Below, in pieces: positions 45,725-58,700 of a DNA stretch of 64,000 bases. A program made the translations under genes and the position numbers. How positions within the stretch are numbered: the stretch's first letter is position 1; the number at the start of each line of letters is the position of its first letter. Source of the stretch: Adiantum capillus-veneris (Eukaryota > Streptophyta > Polypodiopsida > Polypodiales > Pteridaceae); NCBI GenBank assembly GCA_014529385.2, contig CM043961.1, forward strand, positions 13,435,978 through 13,499,977, written 5' to 3'. The notes under the pieces are model-generated. The model saw nothing but the letters and a program-made list of their open reading frames with translations. It ran no database searches and was not told the origin of the DNA.

Positions 45725-46943
45725 CCGTGAGTGATGGAAACTGTGGAGAAGGTCTGGGAGGTTGCGATTGAACTTTTCAGGCATCCATTTGGCATCCTCT
45801 CTAGGGTGGCCCTTGAAAGTCCAAAGGTAACGATTATAAACCATACCAATGCGTGTAGTGGTGGTCTCGTGATCAACTATTTTGTCAGGGATGAGGTTCT
45901 CTTCTTGGTCTATAAGTGAAGGTGGGTCTGCATAAATGTGATGTGTAGGTAGGGGTCCTTTGAATGGTCTTAAAAGACTAATGTGAAATGCATTGTGAAT
46001 GTGCCAATGTATAGGTAGGTCTAAATGGAAAGAAACATCATTAATGATAACTGAAATTTAAAAGGTCCATAAAAACAAGGAGCAAGCTTAAGAAAGACAT
46101 TTGTATCAACACTTTTGATCCTTCATTTTTCAATGCGAAGTAGAACATAATCACATTCTTTGAATTGGTGTGCCTTGTGATGCTTGTTAGCATGCTTAGT
46201 GTAAAGTTCTTGTGAGTGTTTAATGGCAGAACACACACTTGCACAAACATCATGAAAGTCATCAGTGAAATCATCAGCGACAGGCACAATATTGGAAATA
46301 CTTGAAGCAGGAGTAGGAAGAGAGTGACCATATACAACTTATAATGGAGATTTACCCATGGTAGTGTGAGAGGTGTTGTTATATGCAAATTGTAGAATAT
46401 GCTGGGAATCATCCTATTTCTTAGGTTGAGAAGAAACATAAGCCTTTAACAAATCAATGATAGTGCGATTGGTGACTTTGGTTTGACCATTAGATTCATG
46501 ATGGAATGCATAAGTGAAGTAAAGTGTAGTGCCAAGATTTTCAAACACAGTAGTCCAAAAAGCACTACAGAATTTTGAATGATTGCGATAAAAAATAATG
46601 ATTTTTAGGTAAACCATGATGTGGAAAAACAGTCTTAAGAAACAAAAGTGCAGCTTGGTGTGCTGTGAGTATTTTCTTACAAGGAATGAAATACGCTTAT
46701 TTAGAAAAACGATCAATAACATTCCAAATCATGCCATGCTTGTGCACTGTGAGTGGGCAACCAATAACAAAATCCATTGAAATGTGTTCCTATGGTCTTT
46801 TAGGAATGGGAAGAGGGTGTAAAAGGCCCAATTTCTTACCTGTTGCTGCTTTGATCTTTTGGCAAATCAAACAAGTTGAAACATACTGTTTAACATCAAT
46901 TCCCATAGTAGGCCAATAGTAATCACGACATAAATTTTAAAAA
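45725..46943 (-). pseudogene. gypsy 2 integrase core and chromodomain
   Basis: Starting beside the copia LTR the minus strand reads YVSTCLICQKIKAATGK, HISMDFVIGCPLTVHKHGMI, then FWTTVFENLGTTLYFTYAFH and SNGQTKVTNRTIIDLLKAYV. These are the zinc-binding end, first catalytic Asp region and the block around the catalytic Glu. Further left (about 45905-45730) KIVDHETTTTRIGMVYNRY and FKGHPREDAKWMPEKF form a chromodomain. Stops and shifts are frequent. Confidence 0.75.
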
Positions 46944-47135
46944 TGTTGGGGTATAAAGCCCAATGTGGTCGCCCAGGTAAGTGGGCGGGCCGCCAGGTAT
47001 GTACACATATTCTTTTGTAAAAACCTAATAAGAACTCACTATGCTCTACACATTACAGTAGAGCGAGTTCACCATATCGTCGTGCTCTTCTTCTCGCACT
47101 CTCTCTCGCGTCGTACTTTCGCTCGTACTCCTTCA
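46944..47135 (+). repeat. 5' LTR of the copia element
   Basis: Short LTR with TATAAAG at 46952-46958. Six single-base differences from the 3' LTR. Confidence 0.93.
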
Positions 47136-47137
47136 AC

Positions 47138-47151
47138 TGGTATCAGAGCTC
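47138..47151 (+). promoter_or_regulatory. Primer-binding site of copia, initiator tRNA-Met
   Basis: TGGTATCAGAGCTC, two bases after the LTR. Confidence 0.93.
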
Positions 47152-48233
47152 AGATCGAGGCTCGGGGCAGCATTTGCAGGTAGCCAGAGTCACCTGCTCA
47201 GATTGGAGCGAGATTCGACAAGCGAAGACACGGCCCCAAATGCTGTGGCAAAACTCGAAGGGCCTGATGTTCTCATAATTTCATTCTGAGGTCATCTCGG
47301 CCACCGTTCGGCTTCGACAAAGTTCTGCGTATGCCATTTTCGACTACGTGGTCTCGACGGGTGCATATCCGACTCTGCAAATTTGGGGTTTCGGCCTACG
47401 ACTGCAAGTGTTGAGGATATCTACACTTCCAGAGTGCTGATTTGTGACTGTCTACACAACAAAGGACGGCTCACAGTTCTTGGAGGCGTGTCACATACGA
47501 CACGGGCGCACCTACACACAGACTGTAGGCGACATCCACTAGTTCATCAGGTAGCTTGTGTTTGCTGCTTGATATTCCAGATTTCATCCTGACATTACAG
47601 GTACTTCCACATGGGATGTATTGTCAGAGATGATGTATGTCTGTTGAGGGTTTGCTGGCTGTGAGTCACACAGCAAACAACCACCGCAGCGGTTACAACA
47701 TACAATGGGAAATTTGTGGATGTATGACTTTGTGGGAAGTCTATGTACTGTCAGATTTACTGCAGCCTTTGTTGAGGGTCGAGTGAGGTTTTATTGAGCT
47801 GGGGGATTCTCGAATGTTGAGATCCTTTCGATGATACAGGTCTTGGAGCGATCCCTCGAGCACCCTTAGATAGACAGCTAGGATGTATTGACTGTGAGTT
47901 AGACAGTTGGGATTGCATCTTTACTTTACTGCCGTTGAGGCATTGTCACAGTCTATGCTTACAGGACAGTGACAGGACAGTGAGAGACAGTACAGGTGCA
48001 TGACAGGTTTACCCACAGCTTACAGTGTTAGAGAGATAGTGGTTTTTTGAGCTGTTTTTGGTTTGTTTTTGAGTACACCAGAGCCATTTTACAAAGGAGG
48101 CTCTGCCGAAATTTCTGCAGAATTTGAAGCTTTCTTGGTTCATTTGATAGGTTGATATTGGTTCAGAGGTCAGTTTACAGGGGAAACTCTGCCGAATTTT
48201 TCCCAGGAAAGTAAACTACTGTGAAGCGTAGCT
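47152..48233 (+). other. Leader of the copia element
   Basis: About 1.1 kb of untranslated sequence before gag, long for copia. It contains the repeated phrase 'ggcagagcc/ggctctgccgaa' (48095-48200) and 'gacaggacagtgacaggaca' near 47970. No ORF with a domain. Confidence 0.6.
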
Positions 48234-49160
48234 ATGGTTGGATCACAGGACACTGCTCTTTACAATATCAGGAAGCTGGATGGAACCAATTTCCCATTGT
48301 GGAAGAAGCAGATTTGGCACGTGTTGGTACAAAAGAAGCAGATAAAACCTATAAAGCTCAAGGGGATAAAACTAGAAGATATGGACGAAGATGAATGGAG
48401 CGAAATGGATGAATTGGCACTTTCTACCATTATGCTGACTTTGGCAGAAAGCGTTTAGTTCAATGTAGCAGACGAGATGTCGGCTTATGAAGCATGGACA
48501 AAGCTGAGTGATCTTTATGAGAAGCAGAGTGCAGCTTCATAGGTATACTGGCTTAAGAAGCTTGTTGACTTGAAGATGAAAGAAGGGACACCTATGTCCA
48601 ATCATCTGAATGAATTCAACACCATCTACAGTCAGTTGTCAGCTCAAGGTGTCAAGTTTGATGAACCTGTTAGAGCTATGTTCTTGTTGATCACATTGCC
48701 GAAAAGTTGGGACACTTTTCGCATAGCTTTGAGTAATTCTGCACCTCCAGATGGTTTGACCATAGCAGGTGTAGAAGGCAGTCTGCTTACTAAAGAAACC
48801 AACAGAAAGACAATGGACAAAGGCAAAGGAACAACCTTAGTTGTCAGGGGAAGGACCAAAGAAAAGTACAAAGGTGGAAAGAGGGATCAGTCTCGTAGCA
48901 AGTTCCGCAGTGCTAAAGGCAAGAGTGACATAGAATGCTACCATTGTGGCAAGAAGGGTCACATGAAAAGAGACCGCAGAGAATGGAAAGCAGAAAAAGG
49001 CAAAGAGAAAGCAGAAGACCATGGTGAGAAAAACAAGTCCTTAGTGAAGATTCAAGAAATAAATGTGACAAACACTGTTGCAGAGGATGACAGTCTAGGG
49101 TCAGGAGATATCTACTTCTTGAAAAATACAATGGACTCAGCTCTTCTTACAGCATCTGAT
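48234..49160 (+). pseudogene. copia gag
   Basis: Begins at an ATG reading MVGSQDTALYNIRKLDGTNF and then W-KKQIWHVL, the plant copia Gag (UBN2-like) start. In-frame TAG codons at 48456 and about 48540 break it. The same frame continues with LVDLKMKEGTPMSNHLNEF and LLITLPKSWDTFRIAL. The zinc knuckle CYHCGKKGHMKRDR has Arg in place of the last Cys. Confidence 0.85.
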
Positions 49161-50200
49161 GGAAATGCACTGAGTGACTGGATTATAGACTCAGGGGCAT
49201 CACTTCATGTGTCTCCAAACAAGGAGTGATTTACCTCTTATGTGACCACTAAAGATCATGTTCGGCTAGGCAATGGGCAGACATGTGAGATCTTAGGTGT
49301 TGGAGATGTTCAATTGAAGTTTCAGAATGGCTCTTCTTTCACGGTGAAAAATGTGAGACATGTTCCCGCAATTACAAAGAGCTTGATCAGCACATGTTTA
49401 CTTGATGATGCTGGCTACGTCACCACTTTTGGAGTGAACATGTGGAAGATATCCAAGGGTTCTATGACAGTAGCACATGGAGTAAAGTCTGGAGGGCTTT
49501 ACATGATTTATGTATCAAATGTCTCTAAAAATGTAATCAATGTAACCGAGCAGCCGAACGTTTCTTTGTGGCATAGCCGGTTAGGACATATGTCCAAGAA
49601 GGGAATGGAAATCTTGTCTCGTTCTGGTTATTTGCCTAGCTTGTCATTTAATGATTTTGAATTTTGTGAACATTGTCTGTATGCTAAGCAAACACAGCAG
49701 CCACATAAGCATAGAAGCAGTAGAAGAGATACACAGTTGGCACTTGTTCATAGTGATTTGTGTGGACCTATGCCTAACCTATCTCTAGGGGGAGCTTCTT
49801 ACTTTATGACATTTATAGATGATTACTCAAGGAAAGTATGGGTTTACTTTCTCAAGCACAAGGATGAAGCGTTTAGTGTTTTCAAAATGTTTGTGACACT
49901 TGTGGAGAATCAGAGTGGCAAGAAGCTTAAATGCTTACGCACTGACAATGGTGGAGAGTATGTTTCAAAGGCCTTTCAGGACTTTTGTGAGTCAAAATGT
50001 ATAAAACGTGAACTTACTCCTCCTTACAATCCTCCTCAAAATGGTGTTGCTGAGAGAATGAATAGGACCATACAAGAGAAGGTTTGAAGTATGTTGTCTA
50101 ATGCACAACTGCCAAATGGGTTTTGGGCTGAAGCTGTATCAACAGGTGTTCATCTTATAAATAGATCTCCTAGTAAGGTTTTGCAGAAGGATTCAGTGTG
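49161..50200 (+). pseudogene. copia protease and integrase
   Basis: The protease active site is DWIIDSGASLHVS (about 49180-49218). It is followed by a TGA at 49227, then LISTCLLDDAGY. The integrase has the zinc-binding LWHSRLGHMSKKGME with CEHCLYAK, Asp in VHSDLCGPM, Asp in LRTDNGGEYVSKAF, and Glu in NGVAERMNRTIQ: a full D,D,E set. A TGA at 50085 and a frameshift near 50200 interrupt it. Confidence 0.9.
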
Positions 50201-52219
50201 GCAGAGATGGTATGGTCAGGCAAAATGCCCTCATACAAGAATCTCAAAGTTTTTGGCTATGAGGCATATACTCATGTTCCAAAGGAATTTAGGAACAAAC
50301 TTGAGCCAAAGAGTAGAAAGTGCATCTTTCTAGGCTATGGTAATTCTGGTGAGATGGGGTACAGACTTTGGGATCCCGAATCTAGAAAGGTTATCCGCAG
50401 CAATGATGTTCACTTTAATGAAGCCAAATATCATTCTAAACCAGAGAGGGTTGAGGAGATTAGAAGAGTTTTCTTCCAAGAAGATGGACCTGCACGTGCA
50501 AGACAAAATGTCAGGGCTCAAGAGGAGCAAGGAAAGGATACAGTGGAACCACAGGTTGTGGCTGAGCCTGAGCCACCTATTGTGCGTAGATTTGGACGTA
50601 TCACACGACCTCATGATAGGTTTGTTCCATCTATGAACTATGTCATGTTGACTGATTGCAATGAGCCTTCATGTTACAAGGAAGCAGTGCAAATGAAGGA
50701 CTCCGGGAATTGGCAATTGGCCATGCAGTCAGAGATGACAGCTCTGCATAAAAACCAGACATGGAAGCTAGTTAAATTACCACAGGGCAAAAAGGCTCTA
50801 CCTTGTAAATGGGTTTAGAGGTATAAGATCACCGCTCATGATAGTCAGCCAAAGTACAAAGCAAGGCTTGTTGCCAAGGGCTTTAAGCAAGAACAAGGCA
50901 TTGACTTTGATGAAGTCTTCTCTCCGGTGGTCAAGATGACTACATTGAGATGCTTTCTTGCATTGGTTGCCATATTAGATTTGGTGTTGCACCAAATGGA
51001 TGTCAAGACAGCGTTCTTGCATGGTGATTTAGATGTGGAAATTTACATGCAGCAGCCAGAAGGGTTTGTTGAGAAAGGCAAGGAAGATTTGGTATGCCAG
51101 TTTTGTTAAAGAGTCTTTATGGCTTAAAACAATCACCGAGGGCATGGTACCATAAGTTCCACAAGTTTATGCTTTCTCAAGGCTACAAACGTAGTGAGTT
51201 CGATCACTGTCTATATACAAAGAAGGCTAAGGATCGCAGTTGGCTGATCCTTATTTTGTATGTGGATGACATGTTGATTGCTGGCAAGCACTTGGAAGAA
51301 ATTTCAGCTTTGAAGTCAAAGATGGCAAAATCGTTTTGACATGAAAGACATGGGTGAGGCAAGTCATATACTTGGTATGCGCATTGAGAGAGACAGATCA
51401 AAGAAGTTGATTTGGTTATCTCAAACAGAGTATATTGACAAGGTTTTGCAACGTTTCAATATGGAGAAGGGAAAGGTATTGAGTGTTCCATTGCCACCAT
51501 ATGTGAAACTTAGCAAACAAGATTGTCCTGTGTCTGAGGAAGAACAGACTGAAATGGATAAGATTCCATATGCGTCTGCAGTGGGTAGTTTAATGTATGC
51601 AATGATTGCTACTCGCCTAGACATTGCATTTGCAGTGGGAGTAGTAAGTCGATACATGTCAAACCCAGGCAAGAAACATTGGGAGGTAGTGAAAGGAATA
51701 TTGAGATACCTGAAAGCTACAAAGAGTATGCGCATATGCTATGGGAGTCAGGAGCTAAGTGTAAAGGGTTTTACAGACTCAGATTATGCAGGTGACTTAG
51801 ACAACCAAAGGTCTACGTCAGGGTATGTCTTTACATTGGCTGGTGGAGCAGTATCATGGCGTTCTAGATTACAAGATTGTGTTACTCAGTCTACTACAAA
51901 GGCTGAATATGTTGCAGCATCAGAGGCATGCAAAGAATCGATTTGGCTTAATCAACTAGTAACAGATTTGGGAATAAAAAAAGAGATGCCTGTGTTATAT
52001 TGTGATAGTCAGAGTGCTATACAATTGGCTCGCAATCCAGTTTATCACTCAAAGACAAAGCATGTGGATGTGAAGTATCATTTCATCAGGGAAATGCTCG
52101 AGGATAAGCAAATTCAGCATGTCAAAGTTCACACCACAGAAAATCCTGCTGATCTACTTACAAAAGGACTTCCCTCAGAGAGCTTTGCGCATTTTCGCAA
52201 GCAGTTAGGTGTAGGGTAG
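50201..52219 (+). pseudogene. copia reverse transcriptase and RNase H
   Basis: Includes KNLKVFGYEAYTHVPKEFR and KCIFLGYG at the integrase end, then RT blocks [32 protein letters not shown] and the catalytic YVDDMLIAG, all preserved. A TAG at 50816 and frameshifts near 51100 and 51337 break the frame. The last 292 codons (51341-52219) stay open and hold the RNase H: TDSDYAGDLDNQRSTSGYVF, TTKAEYVAASEACKE and YCDSQSAIQLARN. Confidence 0.92.
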
Positions 52220-52285
52220 TACATCACTTCTCTACATCTCTTGTATATTAGCTTGTCTCACACTTAAAGTACCACATTGGACTTT

Positions 52286-52296
52286 AAGTGGGAGGT
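52286..52296 (+). promoter_or_regulatory. Polypurine tract of copia
   Basis: AAGTGGGAGGT immediately before the 3' LTR. Confidence 0.85.
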
Positions 52297-52488
52297 TGTT
52301 GGGGTATAAAGCCCAATGTTGTCGCCTAGGTAAGTGGGCGGGCCGCCAGGTATGTACACATATTCTTTTGTAAAAACCTAATAAGAACTCACTATGCTCT
52401 ACACATTACAGTAGAGCGAGTTCACCATATCGTCGTGCTCTTCTTCTCGCACTCTCTTTCGCGTCGCACTTCCGCTTGTACTCCTTCA
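52297..52488 (+). repeat. 3' LTR of the copia element
   Basis: Partner of 46944-47135; same length, 6 substitutions. Confidence 0.93.
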
Positions 52489-53438
52489 GAAAATTTGCAG
52501 GAAATCCTCTATGTCCAGCATAGGGTTCAATAATTAATGTACGAAAAGGTTTAGTCACACACAATTTTTGTTTGAAATAAAGAAATTTTTCTTGAATAAT
52601 GTATTCAAGAAATGTGTGTATAGAATTGTCAAGCATATGCAACCATGTCGTTTTGAAGTCATCATCATGTGCATAAGTGTCAAGCATAGTGTCGAATGAA
52701 GGTCCCGTAATGGTTGATAGATTATTAAGTGAGGGTCTTCTACTCAAAGCATCAGCTACAACATTTTCTTTACCAGGATGGTATTGAATGTTGGGCTAAA
52801 AACTTTGAATAAAAGCGGCCCACTTAATATGTCTATCATCTATTAAGGGTTGAGAAAGTAAATATTTGATACTTTGTTGAGATCAATTTTAACGATCAAG
52901 TCAGTACCCATTACATAATGTTTCTAGATTGCATGTACCACAACACTCAATTATTTATCATAAGTACTAAACTTGGTTTCAGAAGGTTTACGACTTTCAA
53001 AAGCAAGTGGATGGTTATCTTGCATAAGGACTGCACCAATACCTTTTCCACTAGCATCAGTGACAACGACAAAGAACGGTCTTTCAAAATCACACAGTTG
53101 CAATACAAGTGCATTAGTCAAAGCATGTTTAAGTGCATCAAATGAGATTTCTTGTAAATCAATCCATTCATAAGGCGTGTTCTTCTTCAACAAGAGAGTC
53201 AAATAATGTGACTTGTAAGCAAAGTTACAAACAAATTTCTTGTAATAGCTACAAAGACCGATGAAAGAATGTAGTTCATGCAGTTTTTGGGTCTAGGCCA
53301 TGACTGAATGGCTTCAATTTTCTTGGGGTTTACACGTATTCCCTTACCCGATACAATGTGTCCCAAATATTCAATTTCAGATTGGAAAAATGAACTCTTT
53401 CTAGGATTCAAGTACAAGTGCAAGCAGATCAAATACAC
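52489..53438 (-). pseudogene. gypsy 2 RNase H and RH-integrase linker
   Basis: The minus-strand RNase H start reads VVTDASGKGIGAVLMQDNH. The linker reads SRRPSLNNLSTITGPSFDTM, and the integrase N-terminal zinc-binding EPYAGHRGFPANF runs up to the copia insertion point. Upstream, YLGHIVSGKGIRVNPKKIEA is the conserved RT thumb/connection motif (FLGHxVSxxGIxxDPxK). Confidence 0.8.
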
Positions 53439-53827
53439 GTGTTAAAGTGCTTTTTTATGCTCTTTTTCAGATTTATTGAATACCAGATGTCATTAAAAAA
53501 TACAATCACAAAATCTTGATGGTCAATAAAAATTCTACTAATTATGCGTGTGAATGTGGCTGGTGCATTTGTCAAACCAAATGGCATGACAAGAAATTCA
53601 TAGTGCCCCGTTTGTGTTCTGAAAGCAGTTTTATAGACATCATGTTCAAACATTTTGACTTGATGATACCCTGATTTAAGGTCAATTTTGCTAAAGATGT
53701 TTGCTCCTTTCAGTTTTTCTAACAGATCATCCACTCTAGGAATAGGAAACCTATTCTTAATGGTGATCTTGTTTAAAGCCCTGTAGTCAATACACGTATA
53801 AAAGGTTTCCATTTTTCTTCTTGACAA
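53429..53827 (-). pseudogene. gypsy 2 reverse transcriptase
   Basis: Palm motifs: [35 protein letters not shown] and [15 protein letters not shown]. The catalytic box is FFNDI: the first Asp of the expected xxDD is Asn, so it would be inactive as read. Confidence 0.88.
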
Positions 53828-54317
53828 GAAGTACTAGAGCTCCGTATGGTGAACTACTAGGTTTGATTAGGCCTCTGCCAAGTACATCAGTGATTTGATT
53901 TTGTATCTCCCTATGTGCTGTTGGATTTACACAATAAGGTGCTCTATAAGGAGGTTCACTACCCGGTATAATATCTATTTTGTGATCTTTTGGGCGCAAA
54001 GATGGAATTCTAGGTGGCAGATCATGCATGAAACAATCTTTAAATTGTGAGAGAACTTTATCGTGTGTAGAGTTGTGTGAAGCTTTAGTTTCAGTAGAAA
54101 TTTGATTTACCAACACTAGATATGTTTTCCCTTGTTTTCGAATTGCTCTTTTGGATTGAGTGTGAGAGAGGAGTGTAAATTTTTGATGTGTTACTGTTAC
54201 TTGGATGGAGAAATTTTTGTTATTATGGGTGAGAGACATAGTATGTGTTTTATAACTAATCAACGGATCAAATTCATGACGAAATGGCATTCCCAAAATC
54301 ATATCAAGACCATGCAA
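53787..54317 (-). pseudogene. gypsy 2 protease C-terminus and RT N-terminus
   Basis: GLDMILGMPF marks the end of the retropepsin fold. KVLSQFKDCFMHDLPP and HKIDIIPGSEPPYRAPYC, then [20 protein letters not shown], are the classic start of gypsy RT. The start codon given by the open frame is internal. Confidence 0.8.
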
Positions 54318-55722
54318 TGGTGCTACCAGAAATGTACGTGCTTGTGTAAATTCACCAATGCAAACTTCAACACTGACTTGGGTTTTACAATTAAAATGTT
54401 GATTATTAAAAATAGTTTTGACCTCTTGTGAGGTGATGAGATTTCAGAGAGAGAGAGAGTTGCTGTGCCAAGCGTGTAGAAATGAAATCGTGGCTACTAT
54501 AATCATCGAATAGAATTATGACACTGACACTTTCACCCTTAACAGAGCCTTGCACTTTAAACAATGTGTGAGGAGATATAGGAGTACCTGGAGATGGTTG
54601 TCATCGTGATCATATTCAGGATCATATTCCTCACCGTAATTAGCTTCCACTTCATTGTCGTCGGGATTAGCATCTTCGATGAGGTTAACAGTAGCACCAT
54701 TGGGGTGGTTGTTGTTCAAGGGTTTTTGGCTTGGATTTCGATTGACTCCATTGGATTGGCCATTGCTCTTAACGGGACCTTTTGGGCACTTGTCGGCATA
54801 GTAACCATACTGAAAGCATTTAAAACACTCACCTTTTTGTTACCATTAGAGTTTTGAGTAGGACGTTGGTTGAAAGAATTTTAATTGCCTCGTTGCTAGG
54901 TGTTGTTGTTGTTGTTGCTATGAGGTTGAGCAGTTGTAGGAGAATTGTCAAATTTGCATCTCTTGAAAAAGGTACGGCTTTGATGTTTGTTTCTATCAGA
55001 GTTAGGAGATAAAGGAGATCTCTTGTTACGGTAAGTATTAGTTGATCAGTGTGAGAGGGTTGTCCACCTTTCTTCTTCTCTGCATTGAGAGACAAACTAA
55101 TAACTTTTGATAGAGAATCTGGTTCGAACATATCTACCTCAACACCCATTCGTAGTGCCCAGCATGATATGTACTTACGCTTCAATTTCCTACGACTAAC
55201 ATGTTCAATAGCTTGCAATTGAATTAAACTGTTCCAAAAACGATCCGTGTAACCTTGTACATCTTCATTCTGACCCTGTCAAATAGATCCCATTGACGTC
55301 GTGCCTTAGCTATGTACTATGTGAGCAAAAATTGAGGTAAAAACACTTTTTTAAATGCATGCCAGATGTGTTGTCTTCTCCCGTGCTATTTGGTGGCATT
55401 CCACCACAATGCAGTGTTGCTAGGGAGATGATTTGATGCACATTTTACCATTTCACATTCGGGGAAGTCTTCATCATGAAAATAGTCATCTAGCTAACTA
55501 ACCCATGCTAGAACCGTGCTAACATCTCTAGTGCCATCAAAATCCTTGAAAGTGAAGGATTTTTTGCTATTTTGTTTTTATTGGGTGCTGGTGTAGATTC
55601 TGTGTGTGCAAAATGCAATAATTTATCTTCAAGCTCTTGCCTTCGCATGCGTTCATCGTGAGAGATTGTTGCAGATTGGCAAGCTGTTCAACAATTGTGG
55701 GTGCTTGTGGAAGGTGTGCCAT
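54318..55722 (-). pseudogene. gypsy 2 gag and protease N-terminus
   Basis: A plausible start is the ATG at 55722-55720, reading MAHLPQAPTIVEQLANLQ. The zinc knuckle near 54835-54790 reads CFKCFQYGYYADKC: Tyr replaces the His of CX2CX4HX4C. Several frameshifts separate the pieces (for example the 54829-55218 frame). Confidence 0.65.
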
Positions 55723-55779
55723 AATTTCTTGCTCTTTTTTCTCTTTTTTGTGTTTTTTTAAATAATTACGCTTAAAAGG

Positions 55780-58700
55780 GCACCTGCATAATACAATGGC
55801 TAGTAGGCTGGACAGGTGATGGTCCTCTACCCAAACCATCCATGGTACTAAACATAGTAATTACACTCCATTCACACACTGACCTTCAAACAGTAGAGAT
55901 AGCTTCTTTCAATAGAGCTGGCTTGGACAGGTGGTGGACCTTCAAACCACCTTGGGCTAAAACCTCAATAACACAATGGATAGTAGGTTGGACAAGTGTT
56001 ACACCTCTACCCCAAACGATCCACGATATAAGAGTAGGGATAGGACTATTCAATAGAGTTAGCTTGGACAGGTGGTGGGCCTTCAAACCACCTTGGGCTA
56101 AAACCTCCATAACTTAATGGTTAGTAGGTTGGACCTCTGTCCCAAACCCTCCATGAGTGTAAACAAAGTAGCTAGACTCCATTCACCCTTTAACCTCCAA
56201 TAGTGATAGATTATTTCAATAGAGCTAGCTTGGATAGGTGGTGGATCTTCAAACAACCTTGGGCCAAAACCTCCATAACGCAATGGTTAGTAGGTTGGAC
56301 AAGTGGTGGACCTTTGTCCCAAACCATCAATGGTAGTAAACATAGTAGCTCTACTCCATTCACACATTGACCTTTAAACAATAGAGATAGCTTCTTTGAA
56401 TGGATCTAACTTGGACAAGTGGTGGACCTTCAAACCACCTTGGGCTAAAACCTCAATAACACAATGGATAGTAGGTTGGAAAAGTGTTGGACCTCTACCC
56501 CAAACCCACGACTTCATCCGACTAGAGATAGGGCTATTCAATAGAGCTAGATTGGACATGTGATGGACGATAGCTTCTTTCAATAGAGCTAGCTTGGACA
56601 AGTGGTGGACCTTCAAACCAACTTGGGCTAAAACCTCAATAACACAATGGATAGTAGGTTGGACAAATGTTAGATCTCTATCCCAAACCATCCACGCTAT
56701 CAGAGTAGAGATAGGACTATTCAATAGAGCTAGCTTGGATAGGTGGTAGACCTTCAAACCACTTTGGGCTAAAAACTCCATAATACAATGTTTAGTAGGT
56801 TGGACAAGTGATAGAACTCTTTCCCAAACCCTCCATGGTAGTAAACATAGTAGCTAGACTCCATTCACACTTTAACCTTCAAACAATAGTGATAAATTCT
56901 TTCAATAGAGCTAGCTTGGATAGGTGGTGGATCTTCAAACAACCTTAGACTAAAATCTCCATAACGCAATGGTTAGTAGGTTGGACAAGTGGTGGACCTT
57001 TGTCCCAAACCATCAATGGTAGTGAACATAGTAGCTCTACTCCATTCACACATTGACCTTCAAACAATAGAGATAGGCTTTTCCAATAGATCTAGCGTCG
57101 ACAGGTGGTGGACCTTCAAGCCACCTTGGGCTAAAACCTCAATAACACAATGGATAGTAGGTTGGACCTCTATCCCAAACCATTTACGTGATCAGACTAG
57201 AGATAGGACTATTCAATAGAGCTAGCTTGGACATGTGGTGGACCTTCAAACCACCTTGGAATAAAATCTTCATTACACAATGGTTAGTCAGTTGGACAAG
57301 TGGTGGGCCTCTGCCCAAACCATCCATGATAGTAAACATAGTAGCTACACTCCATTGACAGATTGACCTTAAAACCACATAGGGCTAAAACCTCCATAAC
57401 ACAATGGATAGTAGGTTGGACAACCGGTGGACCTCTACCCCAAACCATCCATAGTAGCAAACATAGTAGCTACACTCCATTCACACATTGACCTTCCAAA
57501 GAATAGAAATAGATTCTTTCAATAGAGCTAGCTTAGACATGTGGTGGACCTTCAAACCACCTTGGGCTAAAAAATTTATAACACATGGATAGTAGGTTGG
57601 TGGAAAAGTGGTGGACGTTTGCCCCAGGCCATCCATGGTAGTAAACATACTAGCTACACTGCATTCACACATTGACCTTCAAAACATAGAGATACGACTA
57701 TTGTGAATAGAGCTAGCTTGGACAGGTGGTGGACCTTCAAACCACCTTGGGCTAAACCCACCATAACACAAGGGATAGTAGGTTAGACAAGTTGTGGACC
57801 TATGCTCCAAGCCATCCATGGTAATAGAGATAGTAGCTACACTCCATTCACACATTGACCTTGAAACATTAAAGATAGCTTAACAGGTGGTCCACCTTGA
57901 AACCACCCTGGGCTAAAACCTCCATAACACAATGGATAGTAGGTTGGACAATTGGTGGACCTCTACCCCATACCTTCAAATAATAGAGCTAGCTTGGACA
58001 GGTGGTGGACCTTAAAACAACCTTGGGCTAAAACCTCCATAACACAATGGATAGTAGGCTGGAAAAGTGGTGGACCTATACCCCAAACCATCCATGGTAG
58101 TAAAAAAAGTAGCTACATTCCATTTGTCACATTGACCTTGAAACATTAGAGATATCTTCTGTCAATGGAGCTAGCTTGAATAGGTGGTGAACCTTCAAAC
58201 AATCTTGGGCTAAAAACTCCATAACACAATGGATAGTAGGTTGGACAAGTGGTGGAGCTTTGCCCCAAGCCATCCATGGTAGTAAACAAAGTAGCTACAC
58301 TCCATTCACACATTGAATTTGAAACAATAGAGATAGCTTTGTGCAATTTATCTAGCTTAGACAGGTGGTAGACCTTCAAACCAAGCTCGGCTAAAACCTC
58401 CAGAACACAATGGATAGTAGGTTGGACAAGTGGTGGACCTCTCCCCAAAAAAACCATCCATGATAGTAAATTTAGTAGCTACACTCCATTCACAATGTGA
58501 CCTTCAAACAATAGAGATAGGACTATTCAATAGAGCTTGCTTGGACAAATGGTGGACCTTTAAACCACCTTGGGCTAAAACCTCCATAGCACAATGATTA
58601 GCAGGTTGCACAAGGGGTGGACCTCTGTACTAAGCCATCCATGGTAGTAAACATAGTAGCTACACTCCTTTCACACATTGACCTTGAAACAATAGAGATA

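Larger units (their letters stand above)
46944..52488 (+). mobile_element. Ty1/copia retrotransposon, complete, nested in gypsy 2
   Basis: LTRs of 192 bp at 46944-47135 and 52297-52488 (TGTTGGGG...CCTTCA), differing at 6 positions (about 97% identical). An initiator tRNA-Met site and a polypurine tract are present, with gag, protease, integrase, RT and RNase H in copia order between. The flanks are aaaaa and gaaaa, an approximate target duplication. The gypsy integrase reading continues on both sides, which shows nesting. Stops and three frameshifts make it inactive as read. Confidence 0.93.
45003..55785 (-). mobile_element. Second Ty3/gypsy chromovirus, 5' LTR lost, split by a copia element
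   Basis: Read right to left: gag (from ~55722), zinc knuckle, protease, RT, RNase H, integrase and a chromodomain, ending with one LTR at 45003-45537. The integrase zinc-binding region is interrupted by a complete copia element (46944-52488). The right side runs into the 182-bp tandem array before any 5' LTR or primer site. Sequence differs clearly from the first gypsy element, so it is another family. All ORFs carry stops or shifts. Confidence 0.85.
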
